From CALBPI01 sp039027435 (GTDB taxonomy: Bacteria; Pseudomonadota; Gammaproteobacteria; Steroidobacterales; Woeseiaceae): a stretch of DNA of 64,000 nt. Of this stretch, positions 17,297-27,200 are shown one piece after another. The notes beneath the pieces were generated by a model that did not search any database, was not told the DNA's origin, and saw only the letters and a program-made list of their open reading frames with translations. Where the stretch lies: assembly GCA_039027435.1 (NCBI GenBank), contig JBCCKF010000001.1:310001-374000 (forward strand), read 5' to 3'. Made by a program: the position numbers and the translations under genes. The first letter of the stretch is position 1, and each line of letters opens with the position of its first letter.

Positions 17297-18202
17297 CTAG
17301 GCGATAGTTTCCGGCATGTACTCGAGCTGCGGCCGGACGGCCTCAAGCGCCTTGATCATCTGATCACGCACGATCCGAACACGCGCGGTCGTTCGCAGAT
17401 CCTCATGGGAAATAACCCATAAATACGACTCTCGAATCACCGGAATCTCTGCGAACCGAACCAGCTCGGGTGTCTGCTCGCCCTCGAAGCAAGAGATCGC
17501 CGCAACACCCGCACCGAGCCTCGCCATTTGTGAAATCGCCTGCGGACGATTCGCCTCGTACATTAGTTGACCACCGGGAACGACGGCGCCGAGCCATTCG
17601 CTGACGTTGTTGGACTTTGACCAGGCAATCAGAGGGATGCCCTGCTCACCCGCCTTGAATCGGTCATACCATTCCTGTGTCCCGTAGACACCGATGGACA
17701 CCGAACAGATGCGGCGCGCGACTACGTCGTCAGGGACACTCGGTGCAAAACGGATGGCCACGTCCGCCTCACGTGAGCCGAGATCCAAGGCATCGGTGCT
17801 GATATTCATCGAGATCGTGAGCTCGGGATACTCACGCGCGATCTTGGCTATGGTCGGCACCCCGATAAAGCGAGAACCGTGGTCAAAGAACGTGACGGTT
17901 ACATGCCCCGAGATCTCCGTGCTGTTTCGTAGCACCTCACGAGTGATCGAGTTCGCGCTGTCCTGCATCAGGCCAGCCGCACCTGACATCTGTTCACCGG
18001 CAGCCGTCAGAATCCAGCGGCTGCCCCGCGCACGCTCGAAAAGGTTCACACCCAGTCGTTCTTCGAGAGAGGTCATGCGACGACTCACCGTACTTTGGTT
18101 GATACCCAGATCGACCGCAGCCTCAGAAACGCTGCCCGCGTCGACAATGGCCAGAAACACCCGAATATCGTCCCAATCGAAGTTATGCATTTTTGCAGAC
18201 AT
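17297..18202 (-). CDS. LysR-family transcriptional regulator
   Basis: A 301-aa regulator. N-terminal winged helix: FDWDDIRVFLAIVDAGSVSE, INQSTVSRRMTSLEERLGVN (residues about 8-65). The C-terminal substrate-binding domain is of the GcvA/DsdC-like length (ADVAIRFAP, SQMARLGAGVAAISCFEGE). ATG 18202 (MSAK) is chosen; ATG 18190 (MHNF) is an alternative. Complete at both ends by length. It is divergent from a small secreted protein and lies directly upstream of the truncated receptor, so it may once have regulated an intact receptor gene. Effector unknown. Confidence 0.85.
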   Translation of the reverse strand: MSAKMHNFDWDDIRVFLAIVDAGSVSEAAVDLGINQSTVSRRMTSLEERLGVNLFERARGSRWILTAAGEQMSGAAGLMQDSANSITREVLRNSTEISGHVTVTFFDHGSRFIGVPTIAKIAREYPELTISMNISTDALDLGSREADVAIRFAPSVPDDVVARRICSVSIGVYGTQEWYDRFKAGEQGIPLIAWSKSNNVSEWLGAVVPGGQLMYEANRPQAISQMARLGAGVAAISCFEGEQTPELVRFAEIPVIRESYLWVISHEDLRTTARVRIVRDQMIKALEAVRPQLEYMPETIA

Positions 18203-18311
18203 TGCGTGCCTAATTTGAATTGCTGATGCAGATACGCAAACCCTAGACTGCTTCCCAACGCAGCGCAATACCCCAATCACCCCCACCGCGCTGCGCTACA
18301 AGGAGAGAGCA

Positions 18312-18659
18312 ATGAAAGTCCTGATAGCAACAATGGCCACGATGGTTTTCGCTTCTGGCGTAACGGCGCCAGCGGATGCAGAGGCACGCACTAGCGCAAA
18401 ACGCATGGAACGCTGCGAAGTCGCCATCCGTGGTGAGCTTGGCCCCGGCTCCACGCGCATCAAGCGTATTCGCAGCACCAATTCCGGTGATGAGGCAACG
18501 TTCTGGCTGACCGTACGCCACAAAGCGGAAAAGCAGGCCAAATCGGTGCGATATCGCGCCACCTGCAGCATCGACGGTGAGCTGGTGCCAGCGGTAGAAG
18601 TCGAAGAAGGATGGTGGAAAGCCACCGGGCGCGGCAAGACACCGGTTGCCCTAGACTGA
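18312..18659 (+). CDS. Small secreted protein of unknown function
   Basis: A 115-aa protein with a type I signal peptide (MKVLIATMATMVFASGVTAP, cleavage near ADAEA). The mature part is basic, has two Cys (MERCEVAI and RATCSIDGE) that could pair, and a C-terminal EEGWWKATGRG. AAGGAGAG lies just before ATG 18312. No family recognised. It has its own terminator at 18667-18702. The divergent LysR gene could regulate it; this is inference from position only. Confidence 0.65.
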   Translation: MKVLIATMATMVFASGVTAPADAEARTSAKRMERCEVAIRGELGPGSTRIKRIRSTNSGDEATFWLTVRHKAEKQAKSVRYRATCSIDGELVPAVEVEEGWWKATGRGKTPVALD

Positions 18660-18666
18660 GCTCTTG

Positions 18667-18702
18667 GCGGGCGGCCTCAGGATGAGGTCGCCCGCATGTT
18701 TT
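18667..18702 (+). terminator. Rho-independent terminator
   Basis: Twelve-base arms GCGGGCGGCCTC (18667-18678) and GAGGTCGCCCGC (18684-18695) with one G-T wobble and a 5-nt loop, followed by ATGTTTT. It ends the secreted-protein transcript and abuts the stop of the convergent EAL gene. Confidence 0.75.
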
Positions 18703-20393
18703 CAAAGCGCGGCGACGTCGGTGTCTTCAGCCGCGCTTTCGAAGTTCCTGCCCTGGTGAAATTGCTCAAGAAACACCTCCAGAGCATCCAGCGGCATCTC
18801 CCGACTAAACAGACTGCCCTGAATATCGTCGCATCCCGCATCTCTCAGGAAACGCACCTGAGTTGAGGTCTCCACCGCCTCAGCAATGCAGCGCATGCCA
18901 TAGGCATGCGCGAGGGCGATGACACTCCGACACACCGCCTCATCATCCGACGAACGGCCGATGCCACCGATGAAGTCACCATCGATCTTCAGGGCGTCCA
19001 ACGGGAAGCGCCGCATCTGCTTGAGCGATGTGTAGCCACTACCGAAGTCGTCGACTTGCAACCCGATCCCAAGTTTTTTGAGCGCGCCGAGAACCGGACC
19101 GACCTGCTCCGGTCGCATCAGCATGCGCTCGGTGATATCGAGTTGCAGCCAAGCCGGATCAAAACAGGTTTCCTCAAACACACGGTTGAGACTGTCCAGA
19201 AGGTCCAGGCGCGAAAAATAGTGGCGTGACAGGTTGACCGATACTGACAGCGTCATCGAACTCGATGCGCGGATCGACATGAGATCACGGCAGGCCTGTG
19301 CGAGTGCCCATTCGCTGATTTTTTGAATCTGGCCTGTGGCTTCTGCTAACGGAACGAATTCCGCGGCATTCAACACACCGCGCAACGGGTGCTGCCAACG
19401 CAAGAACGCCTCGATCGCGACTGGTCGCGCATCGCGCAGCTGAAACACCGGCTGATAGTGGAGCGTCAGTTGGTCTTCGGAAATCGCCCAACGCAACTCC
19501 TCGATGAGATCTTGCCGACGTTCGGTTCGCAGTCGACGCGTATCGGTGTAGCGTTCGATGCCACTGCGATCGAGCATCGCCGACTCTTCCATCGCCGTCA
19601 TGGCATTGCGCAACAGGTGCTCACCACTGTTCCCGTCCTGAGGCGCCACCGCGATACCGACTGCCGGCCGGAGTGTGATCTCACGCGCTTCGAGGTTGTA
19701 AGGCTTTGCGAGCGCATCGGACAATTGTTGTGCAACCTCCAACGCCTGCTCACCACCGGTCACTGAGGACGCAAGCACGGCGAACTGCTCCACACTCAAC
19801 TGCGTCGACACCATGGCACCGAGACGCTCCGAAGCGTCAGCCAGCACTTCGTCGATGCGACTCAACATTTGGCGCGCGAGCATCGATTGACCTTCGCCAT
19901 CGATCGAATGGCAAACCTCTTCATACCCCATGAAACCGATCGCCAGCAGGGCAAGCGGGCGTTCGCTCATTCGACTGGTATTCACCGCGTCATTGAGAAG
20001 ATGCAGAAACGTATCGCGGGCCAGCGTCTCGCCGGTCGTGGACGCCGTTTGAAGATACTCGGCCGCCGTTTGATGTTCGCCGCTAAGGTCGCGCACCACG
20101 CACAAGACACGCTCACGACCGTGCACACTCAGGCGCAACTCAAAGTCACGTCCATCGTCGGCACGAGTAATGTCTGTCACGGGCTGTCGGGTTCTGAGCA
20201 CGCGCGCCAGATGACTTTGCAATTGCTGGGCAACGCCAGCCGGTAGCACCTCTTCGACAGACTGGCCTTCCCAGGCCTCCGGACCGAGATCGAAGCTGAA
20301 CGTACGTCCACCGAGTGAATCGAGGATACGGCCGTCGCGATGCACCACCAGAACCATGTCCGGCAGCGCCATGATGAGAGAGGTCCGTGCCAA
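18702..20393 (-). CDS. PAS-degenerate GGDEF-EAL protein, likely c-di-GMP phosphodiesterase
   Basis: A 563-aa cytoplasmic protein: PAS-like sensor (about 1-110), a GGDEF-fold domain (about 120-290) whose catalytic motif is replaced by SVEQF, so no cyclase activity is expected, and an EAL domain (about 300-545). The EAL signature is EAFLRW, but the metal and catalytic residues look present: VNLS, LDITE, VDDFGSGYTS, LKIDGDF, AEAVET and a final QG. It should hydrolyse c-di-GMP with the GGDEF-like part as regulator. The only in-frame starts after a stop are TTG 20393 and ATG 20372; neither has a good Shine-Dalgarno. Confidence 0.88.
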   Translation of the reverse strand: MARTSLIMALPDMVLVVHRDGRILDSLGGRTFSFDLGPEAWEGQSVEEVLPAGVAQQLQSHLARVLRTRQPVTDITRADDGRDFELRLSVHGRERVLCVVRDLSGEHQTAAEYLQTASTTGETLARDTFLHLLNDAVNTSRMSERPLALLAIGFMGYEEVCHSIDGEGQSMLARQMLSRIDEVLADASERLGAMVSTQLSVEQFAVLASSVTGGEQALEVAQQLSDALAKPYNLEAREITLRPAVGIAVAPQDGNSGEHLLRNAMTAMEESAMLDRSGIERYTDTRRLRTERRQDLIEELRWAISEDQLTLHYQPVFQLRDARPVAIEAFLRWQHPLRGVLNAAEFVPLAEATGQIQKISEWALAQACRDLMSIRASSSMTLSVSVNLSRHYFSRLDLLDSLNRVFEETCFDPAWLQLDITERMLMRPEQVGPVLGALKKLGIGLQVDDFGSGYTSLKQMRRFPLDALKIDGDFIGGIGRSSDDEAVCRSVIALAHAYGMRCIAEAVETSTQVRFLRDAGCDDIQGSLFSREMPLDALEVFLEQFHQGRNFESAAEDTDVAAL

Positions 20394-20477
20394 TACCCTG
20401 CTCGACGATTATGGAAAACTCGATTCTAGACGCGGCGTCGCAGGGAGGCTGTGACGCGGTTCACGCGTCGATTGCGT

Positions 20478-21329
20478 TCACTGCGGGCAAAGCGAGACGT
20501 TGCCACCCGTTTGCTCGGCGTCGAAACTCCGGAGCCAGACCGTTTCCTCGGTCAGTGTGCCGTCGCTGAGATCGACCGAATGGCGCCAACGATACAGGTC
20601 GATTCGGTCGCAACCATTAACACCGGCGCCTACCTGTGTTGCCGCTCGGACCAGGTCGTGGTTCAGGACACCATCGCCGGTCGCAGCACGACTCGAAATG
20701 ACCGCCTGAAGTGCGTTGTTGAAAATACTGAACTGCCAGAGGTACTCACTGACGAAGCGTAGATCATCTGCGGTAACCGGCGCGCGATTGAGTTGACCTG
20801 CCGAACCCGCATCATCCAACGTACCCCGATCAAGGGCCGCGCAGCGAAATACACGGACAACGGCTACAGCGGTAGGATCACTATCGAGGACCCGGTCAAC
20901 CTGGAAGAACCATTCAGTATCGCGCGTCGTGGTCATTGTTGAGGTCAGTCCGCGTGCAGCGCTCGCCTGCGCAGACCAAACTTCTGCCGTCACAGGATCA
21001 TCGGTGCAGGCTTCGAACCGCATATCGGTCGCGGCCGCAAGCCCCACGTCCTGCGCCACAACATGGAAGCGAAACTCGGACAGCCCTGGGTAGTCCGTTG
21101 GATCGGAGAGAAACCCCGGCGGCGTTCTGCGCTGCGCGTCGTAAACACTTTGTGCAATCGCGAGATCGTCCACCATGGAATCCGCACTTTGCAGCGGCTC
21201 GACGCTGCTACTGCCGCCGCCACACGCCGCCAATACGGACAACAGCATCGGTGCTGCCAACCGTCGGATGCTCAGGAGGAAAGAATTCGAAGTCTCGATC
21301 ACGCGCACGCTCTCGCCATCTGCTGCCAT
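20478..21329 (-). CDS. Lipoprotein of unknown function
   Basis: A 283-aa protein with a long N-region and lipobox LAAC (Cys about 36) followed by GGGSSS, a flexible tether typical of outer-membrane lipoproteins. The mature part has cysteines in FEACTDDP, FRCAALD, GCDRID and a C-terminal SLCPQ, so two disulfides are possible. No family recognised. ATG 21329 gives a rather long signal region; GTG codons within the next ten codons are alternatives. It is about 85 bp upstream of the EAL gene on the same strand and divergent from the efflux operon. Confidence 0.65.
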   Translation of the reverse strand: MAADGESVRVIETSNSFLLSIRRLAAPMLLSVLAACGGGSSSVEPLQSADSMVDDLAIAQSVYDAQRRTPPGFLSDPTDYPGLSEFRFHVVAQDVGLAAATDMRFEACTDDPVTAEVWSAQASAARGLTSTMTTTRDTEWFFQVDRVLDSDPTAVAVVRVFRCAALDRGTLDDAGSAGQLNRAPVTADDLRFVSEYLWQFSIFNNALQAVISSRAATGDGVLNHDLVRAATQVGAGVNGCDRIDLYRWRHSVDLSDGTLTEETVWLRSFDAEQTGGNVSLCPQ

Positions 21330-21565
21330 GTGAGAGCGTTAGCGGCATGTGCGCAGGATTCTTCATCAACCCGACGTTATGTAAGAGCGCGACCAGAACC
21401 TAGACAAAACTCGCATTGTCCGGCTTTGAATTTGCGACAGGACCGAGACGACTGCTATTCTAGGACTGCGATTTGCTCGCAGAAACAGCGGTTTGCCGGC
21501 GCATCCGAGCGGCGCCCGTTCTCGAATCGTTGCACGTCATCCTGTACCAACCGCAGTGGAAGCCC

Positions 21566-22978
21566 ATGGTGCGTCTTCGCCTCTACATTTTGGCCTTATC
21601 GTTATGCGTCGTGGTCGCCGGCTGCCACAGTGCCCGTCCGCGACCTGAATTGACGGCAGCCGCACCGGCGGAATGGGTGCGCGCTGAGCAAGACAACACC
21701 GATGCCGATGATGCGTGGCTGGAAACGCTGGGTAGCAATGCGCTTAGCGAACGTGTCAACGATGCGGTCGAACAGAACTATGCACTCGGCGCCGCGCGTG
21801 CCCGCCTGGAGCAGGCGCGCCAGACTGCCGTCTCCGCGCGGGCGCCCAGATTGCCCAGCATTTCGTTGTCGCTTGATCGTAACCGACGCCGCATTGTCCG
21901 AAACTTTACCGGTGACGCGCTTGACGATGGCGTGGTTAACCAAGTCGCCTCTGCGAACCTCGATTTGCAGTGGCAGATCGACATCTGGGGTGAACTCGCC
22001 GCATCAGCACGCAGCGCGGCTTACAACTATGCAGCGGCTGAAGCGACCTACATCGATGCGCGCCGCCAACTCGCTGCTGATGTATCGAGAGCCTGGTACG
22101 CACTGGCTGAGGCCCAGGCGCTGGAGCAGGTGGCCCGTGACCAGCTCGACATCGCGCTAAAGGCGCAGGACATCGTCGATCGCGGATACCTCGCGGGTAT
22201 TAATGAGTCACTCGACGTGTATCTGGCTCGGACCACCGTGGCGCAGACCGAAGACATCCTCGCAGCCCGAGTTCAGGGCGTGCGCATCGCGGCGGCGAAT
22301 CTGCAGCTGCTGGGCGCGGAGTACCCGGACGGTCAACTCCCCCTGGTCGACCTGCCGGTTATCGATGCGCGCCCGGGGCTCGGCGTACCGAGTGACCTGT
22401 TGACCCGACGTCCGGATCTCCAGATCGCGTGGCTGAATCTTCTCTCAGCCGATGCGGCGCTTGCGGTCGCGCAACGCCAACGCTTTCCCTCAATCGTGCT
22501 CAGTGCCGGATTGAGCGACATCGGTAACAATCTGCCCGAAGCCGCGGACGGCGGTCCACTCGGTTGGAATTTCGTGACGCGCCTGACCCAACCCATCTTC
22601 GATGCAGGAGCGCTACGAGCCAATGCGAGACGCGCTGCAGCGCGTGTTCAAGAGTTGGAGCTGATTTATTTGAACCAGGTCAACACCGCGTTCTCCGAGG
22701 TTGAAAACGCAATCAGCAATGCAGAAGCACTCGCGGAGCGACTCGCGGCTGCCGAACGCAACATCGAGGCGTCCGACAACGCACTGACACGCTCCTTTGA
22801 AGCGTATGGCCTGGGATTGGTTGACTACACCAGTGTCCTCGAATCACAGCAGCGCGCATTCGATGCGCAGAGTAACCTCGTGCAGATTCGTGCAGCGCTG
22901 CTTAACAATCGCATCAGTCTGTATGAGGCCCTCGGTGGCCCATTCGACGCCGATAGCCCTTCGGAACCCAAGACATGA
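21566..22978 (+). CDS. NodT-family outer-membrane efflux lipoprotein
   Basis: A 470-aa outer-membrane factor of tripartite efflux pumps. Lipobox VAGC (Cys about 19), then the duplicated TolC-like repeat: ALGAARARLEQARQTAVSAR and LDLQWQIDIWGELAASARSA in the first half, VPSDLLTRRPDLQIAWLNLL in the middle, and FSEVENAISNAEALAERLAA in the second. Starts at ATG 21566, just after GGAAG; the open frame extends to 21473 but without signal peptide. Its stop overlaps the adaptor start by 4 bp. It forms the exit duct for the RND pump encoded two genes downstream. Confidence 0.92.
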   Translation: MVRLRLYILALSLCVVVAGCHSARPRPELTAAAPAEWVRAEQDNTDADDAWLETLGSNALSERVNDAVEQNYALGAARARLEQARQTAVSARAPRLPSISLSLDRNRRRIVRNFTGDALDDGVVNQVASANLDLQWQIDIWGELAASARSAAYNYAAAEATYIDARRQLAADVSRAWYALAEAQALEQVARDQLDIALKAQDIVDRGYLAGINESLDVYLARTTVAQTEDILAARVQGVRIAAANLQLLGAEYPDGQLPLVDLPVIDARPGLGVPSDLLTRRPDLQIAWLNLLSADAALAVAQRQRFPSIVLSAGLSDIGNNLPEAADGGPLGWNFVTRLTQPIFDAGALRANARRAAARVQELELIYLNQVNTAFSEVENAISNAEALAERLAAAERNIEASDNALTRSFEAYGLGLVDYTSVLESQQRAFDAQSNLVQIRAALLNNRISLYEALGGPFDADSPSEPKT

Positions 22979-24204
22979 CGAACGAACCTTCCATTCTCGA
23001 AAAGATATTGGTCCCGCTCGCGATCATCGGCGCGTTGTTCGGCATCGCCTACTTGATCGGCTCGAACCCTCCGGAGGCCCCGCGACGCGGTGGTGGCGAT
23101 GGACCGCAACTCGTGGTTGAGACGATGAAGGTCGAGCCGCGCGACTACGCCGTGATGCTCGAGAGCTACGGCACCGTGCAGCCGCGCACGCGGAGTCAGC
23201 TCGTCAGTCAGGTCAACGGTCAGATCACTGCAATCGGCCCAGCCTTCCGCGAAGGTGGCGTATTCAAAAAGGGCGACATGCTCGTACAGGTGGATCCTCG
23301 CGATTTCTCGGCGGATGTCGATATTGCCCGTGCAACGTTACTCGATGCAGAGCAAGCCCTGGCCGAAGCCGAGGCACGCACCGAGCAGGCGCTGGCTGAC
23401 TGGCAGGCACTCGGTAACGACGGCGAGCCGCCTGCACTGGTTGCCCGCATGCCTCAGCTACGCGCCGCTGAAGCGCGCGTCGCGTCGGCGCGAGCGGCGC
23501 TTACCAAGGCGGAGCTCAGCCTCGAGCGCGCAACCATTACCGCACCCTTCGCCGGTCGCGTGCTGACACAACTGGCCGACCTCGGCCAGGTCGTCACACC
23601 GAACACCGCACTCGGTGAAATCTACGCCACGGACAGCGTCGAAGTACGTCTGCCACTGCGCGATCGCGATCTGCCGTTCATCGATCTGCCCGGTCAGGTC
23701 GCGATTGATGAAGCCGGTGATGCAAATGTCTTTCTGGCGTCAACGCTCGGCGACGACAGTGAATGGCCCGCTGTTTTAGTAAGAACGGAAAGCGCGATCG
23801 ATCCGACAGCACGTCAGCTTCACGTCATCGCACAGTTGACCGATCCCTACCCGGGTAGCTCGCCAATCACGATTGGCCAATACGTAACGGCGGCTGTACG
23901 CGGCAAAACCATCGCAGATGCATTGGTAGTGCCAAACGAAGTGCTGTCACAGGGCACTTTCGTCTTTGTCGTTGATGAGGGCGTACTGGATCGCCGACGG
24001 GTCGATGTGCTCTGGCAGAACGATATCGAGAGTATTGTTGCAGGCGGTATAGCAGCGGGCGAGCAGGTCGTCACCACACAACTTGGACAGGTGACATCCG
24101 GAACTCGCGTGCAAATCATGAACGCCGCTATGCAAGATCGAAGGGAAGCTGCTAGCCAAGGGCAAACGGGCAGCCCGGGCAGTGCCGGAGCAGCCGCGCA
24201 ATGA
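22975..24204 (+). CDS. RND efflux periplasmic adaptor (membrane fusion protein)
   Basis: A 409-aa HlyD/AcrA-type adaptor anchored by an N-terminal helix (about residues 13-32) rather than a lipid. Lipoyl-like half-motif SYGTVQPRTRSQLVSQVNGQ, a helical hairpin rich in Ala/Glu (about 125-200), second lipoyl half with ATITAPFAGRVL, then beta-barrel and membrane-proximal domains. ATGA overlaps on both sides (with NodT and with the pump) show one translationally coupled operon. Bridges pump and duct. Substrate not predictable. Confidence 0.92.
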   Translation: MTNEPSILEKILVPLAIIGALFGIAYLIGSNPPEAPRRGGGDGPQLVVETMKVEPRDYAVMLESYGTVQPRTRSQLVSQVNGQITAIGPAFREGGVFKKGDMLVQVDPRDFSADVDIARATLLDAEQALAEAEARTEQALADWQALGNDGEPPALVARMPQLRAAEARVASARAALTKAELSLERATITAPFAGRVLTQLADLGQVVTPNTALGEIYATDSVEVRLPLRDRDLPFIDLPGQVAIDEAGDANVFLASTLGDDSEWPAVLVRTESAIDPTARQLHVIAQLTDPYPGSSPITIGQYVTAAVRGKTIADALVVPNEVLSQGTFVFVVDEGVLDRRRVDVLWQNDIESIVAGGIAAGEQVVTTQLGQVTSGTRVQIMNAAMQDRREAASQGQTGSPGSAGAAAQ

Positions 24205-27200
24205 TCGCCTGGTTCGCCAGAAATTCGGTTGCTGCCAACCTGCTGATGTTCGGCATCGTGGCTGGCGGTCTGTTCACGATCCGCAATCTGATGGTGTTCG
24301 AAGTGTTCCCGCCGGCAGACCCTGAAGTGATTTCGGTGTCTGTGCCCCTTCGAGGCGCCACACCGGAGGATGTCGAACTCGGCATTGCGGTACGCATCGA
24401 AGAAGCTGTGAACGACCTCGAGGGGATTGAGCAGATCACCTCGCGTTCTGTGGAAGGCTCGACGACAGTTTCGATTGAAGTCGAGAGCAGCTACGACCCA
24501 CGCGAGCTGCTCGCCGATATCAAGAGTCGCGTTGACGCGATTAACGGCTTGCCTGCAGAGGCCGAACGCCCGGTGATTGCCTTGGCGCAGCGTGCGTTTT
24601 CAGTCATCGAGATTGTGGTCTCCGGAAGTGTCGATGAGGACGAGCTCCGGGCCGTGGCAGAACAGGTGCGCGAAGACCTGCTGCTGCTCCCGGAGATCAC
24701 GCAGGTCACACTCGACTCTGTACGAAATTACGAAGTGGCGATCGAAGCATCGCAAAATCGGCTCCGCGAAACCGGCATCACGCTGGAGGAAGTCGCAACA
24801 GCCATTCGCCAAAGCTCGCAGGACCTTTCTGCGGGTAACCTGCGCTCTGCAGGTGGCGATGTGCTGTTGCGCTCCAAGGGCCAGGCCTACCGACAGACGG
24901 AATTCGAAGACATCGTCGTTCGCACCAACCCTGATGGCAGCATCATCCGCGTACGCGACATTGCGGCGGTCGACGATGGCTTCGAGGAAGACGCCGTTAC
25001 GACGCGATTCAACGGCGTCAACGCGGCCACACTCCGGGTGTCCCGGGTCGGTAAACAAAGTGCTTTGGACATTGCGGCGGCGGCACGTCAGTACGTACTC
25101 GAGAAGCGTTCGGAGCTTCCCGTTGGTCTTTCTGTGGACTACTGGGACGACGACTCGGTCACACTCAGGAATCGGCTCGGTATTTTGGTGAGCAGCGCCT
25201 GGCAAGGCGGGTTGCTTGTCATCCTGATGCTTACCCTTTTCTTGCGCCCAGCGATCGCGTTCTGGGTGTTCATCGGCATCCCTATCAGCTTCTTCGGCGC
25301 GTTCATGTTGATGACGATGCTCGGTGTCGGCATCAACATCATGACGCTGTTTGGCTTTATTTTGGTGCTCGGACTCGTTGTCGACGATGCGATCGTCACC
25401 GGCGAGAATGTCTATACCCATCTCAAGCGCGGCACGGACGGTCTGCAAGCCGCAATCGAAGGCACACGCGAAGTCGCAGGCCCCGTGACCTTCGGCATTT
25501 TGACGACCATGGCTGCGTTTGCACCGCTCGTGTTTCTTGAAGGTCGCTTCGGGCGTTTCTTCTCGAATATCCCGCTTGTTGTCATCCCGGTCTTCATCTT
25601 CTCACTTGTCGAGTCGAAGCTGATTTTGCCAGCGCATTTGAAGCACATCTCCATCCGCGGCGTGAGCAAGCACGGCAATGCGTTCCAGCGATTCCAGAAA
25701 AAATTCGCAGATGGATTCGAGAACGCAATCTTGCGCTACTACCGACCCGCCTTGAGCTTCGCACTGAAACACCGCTACTCAACACTCGCGAGTTTCGCTG
25801 GCTTGTTGGTGATCATGGTGACGCTGGTGACGAGCGGCTATACGCGCTGGGTGTTTTTTGCGAGCGTCCCGAGCGAGACCATCACGGCGGAGCTTGCCAT
25901 GCCAGTTGGCACGCCCTACGAAATCACCGACGGTCATGTTCAGCGGATGCTGGAAATCGCACGCGAGCTCAAGCGCGGGTACAACGAGCAATACGACGAA
26001 GAAGTTGCTGGCAATATCCTGGCGAGTACGGGAGCCAGTCGCGACAGCAGTGGATCCCATATCGGTCGGGTACAAATTGAGCTGTCGCCGGCGGAAGAGC
26101 GTGTCGGTAAAGTCTCAGCATTGGAATTCGCCGGCGCATGGCGCGAGCGACTCGGGGTAATACCGGGTGCTGAGACTATCAACATCCGCTCCTCCTGGTC
26201 GGGCGGTCGTAACCCCATCGACATCCAATTCTCCGGGCAGTCGCTCGAACAGCTTTCCCTGGTAGGCGAAGCGATGAAGTCTCATCTCGCGACCTACGAC
26301 GGCGTATTCGAAATCAATGACAGTCTGTCTGACGGTAAGGAAGAGCTGCGTATCGATCTCACGCCGCAAGGATATGTGCTCGGATTGACGCGGGCCGATG
26401 TGGTTGGCCAGGTATCCAGCGCGTTCCGTGGTTTCGAAGCACAGCGCATCCAGCGCGGACGCGACGATATCCGTGTGCTGATCCGGCTCTCCGGGCAGGA
26501 GCGTCAGAACATCGATACCTTGAATGAGTTCCTGATTCGAACGCCGGATGGACGGGACGTGCCGCTCGCCAACGTTGCGACGCTGACACCCGGCAAGGGT
26601 CCATCGCAAATCACAAGGATTGATGGATACCGCACGTTGAACGTTCGTGCGGAAGTCGACAAGTCGACGGCCAACATGACGCTGATCCAGGGGGGCATTA
26701 CGGCCTTCGCCGATGGGCTGATGCCTCGATTCCCCGGCATTACTTATCGACTCGAAGGTGAAGCGAGACGGCAGGGTGAAATCTTCACGAGTCTCAAGTC
26801 GGGTCTTACCGTCGCGCTGTTTGTGATCTTCTGTCTGTTGGCACTCGCGCTGAAGAGCTATATCCAGGCGATTCTGGTGATGTCGATCATTCCCTTCGGC
26901 GTCATTGGCGCCATCATGGGCCACTGGTTCCTCGGATACAGTGTGTCGATACTCAGCGTGTTTGGACTGATCGCGCTGATGGGGGTTGTTGTCAATGACA
27001 GCCTGGTGCTGGTCGACTATATCAATCGGAAACACCGAGCCGGGACGCCGCTGATTGAAGCCGCGAAAATGGCAGGTGTGGCGCGCTTCCGGGCGGTGAT
27101 GCTGACCTCCCTTACCACCTTCCTGGGGCTGTTACCGATGCTGAGTGTGAAATCCACGACGGCTCAGTTTCTGATCCCGATGGGCATCTCGCTAGCCTAC

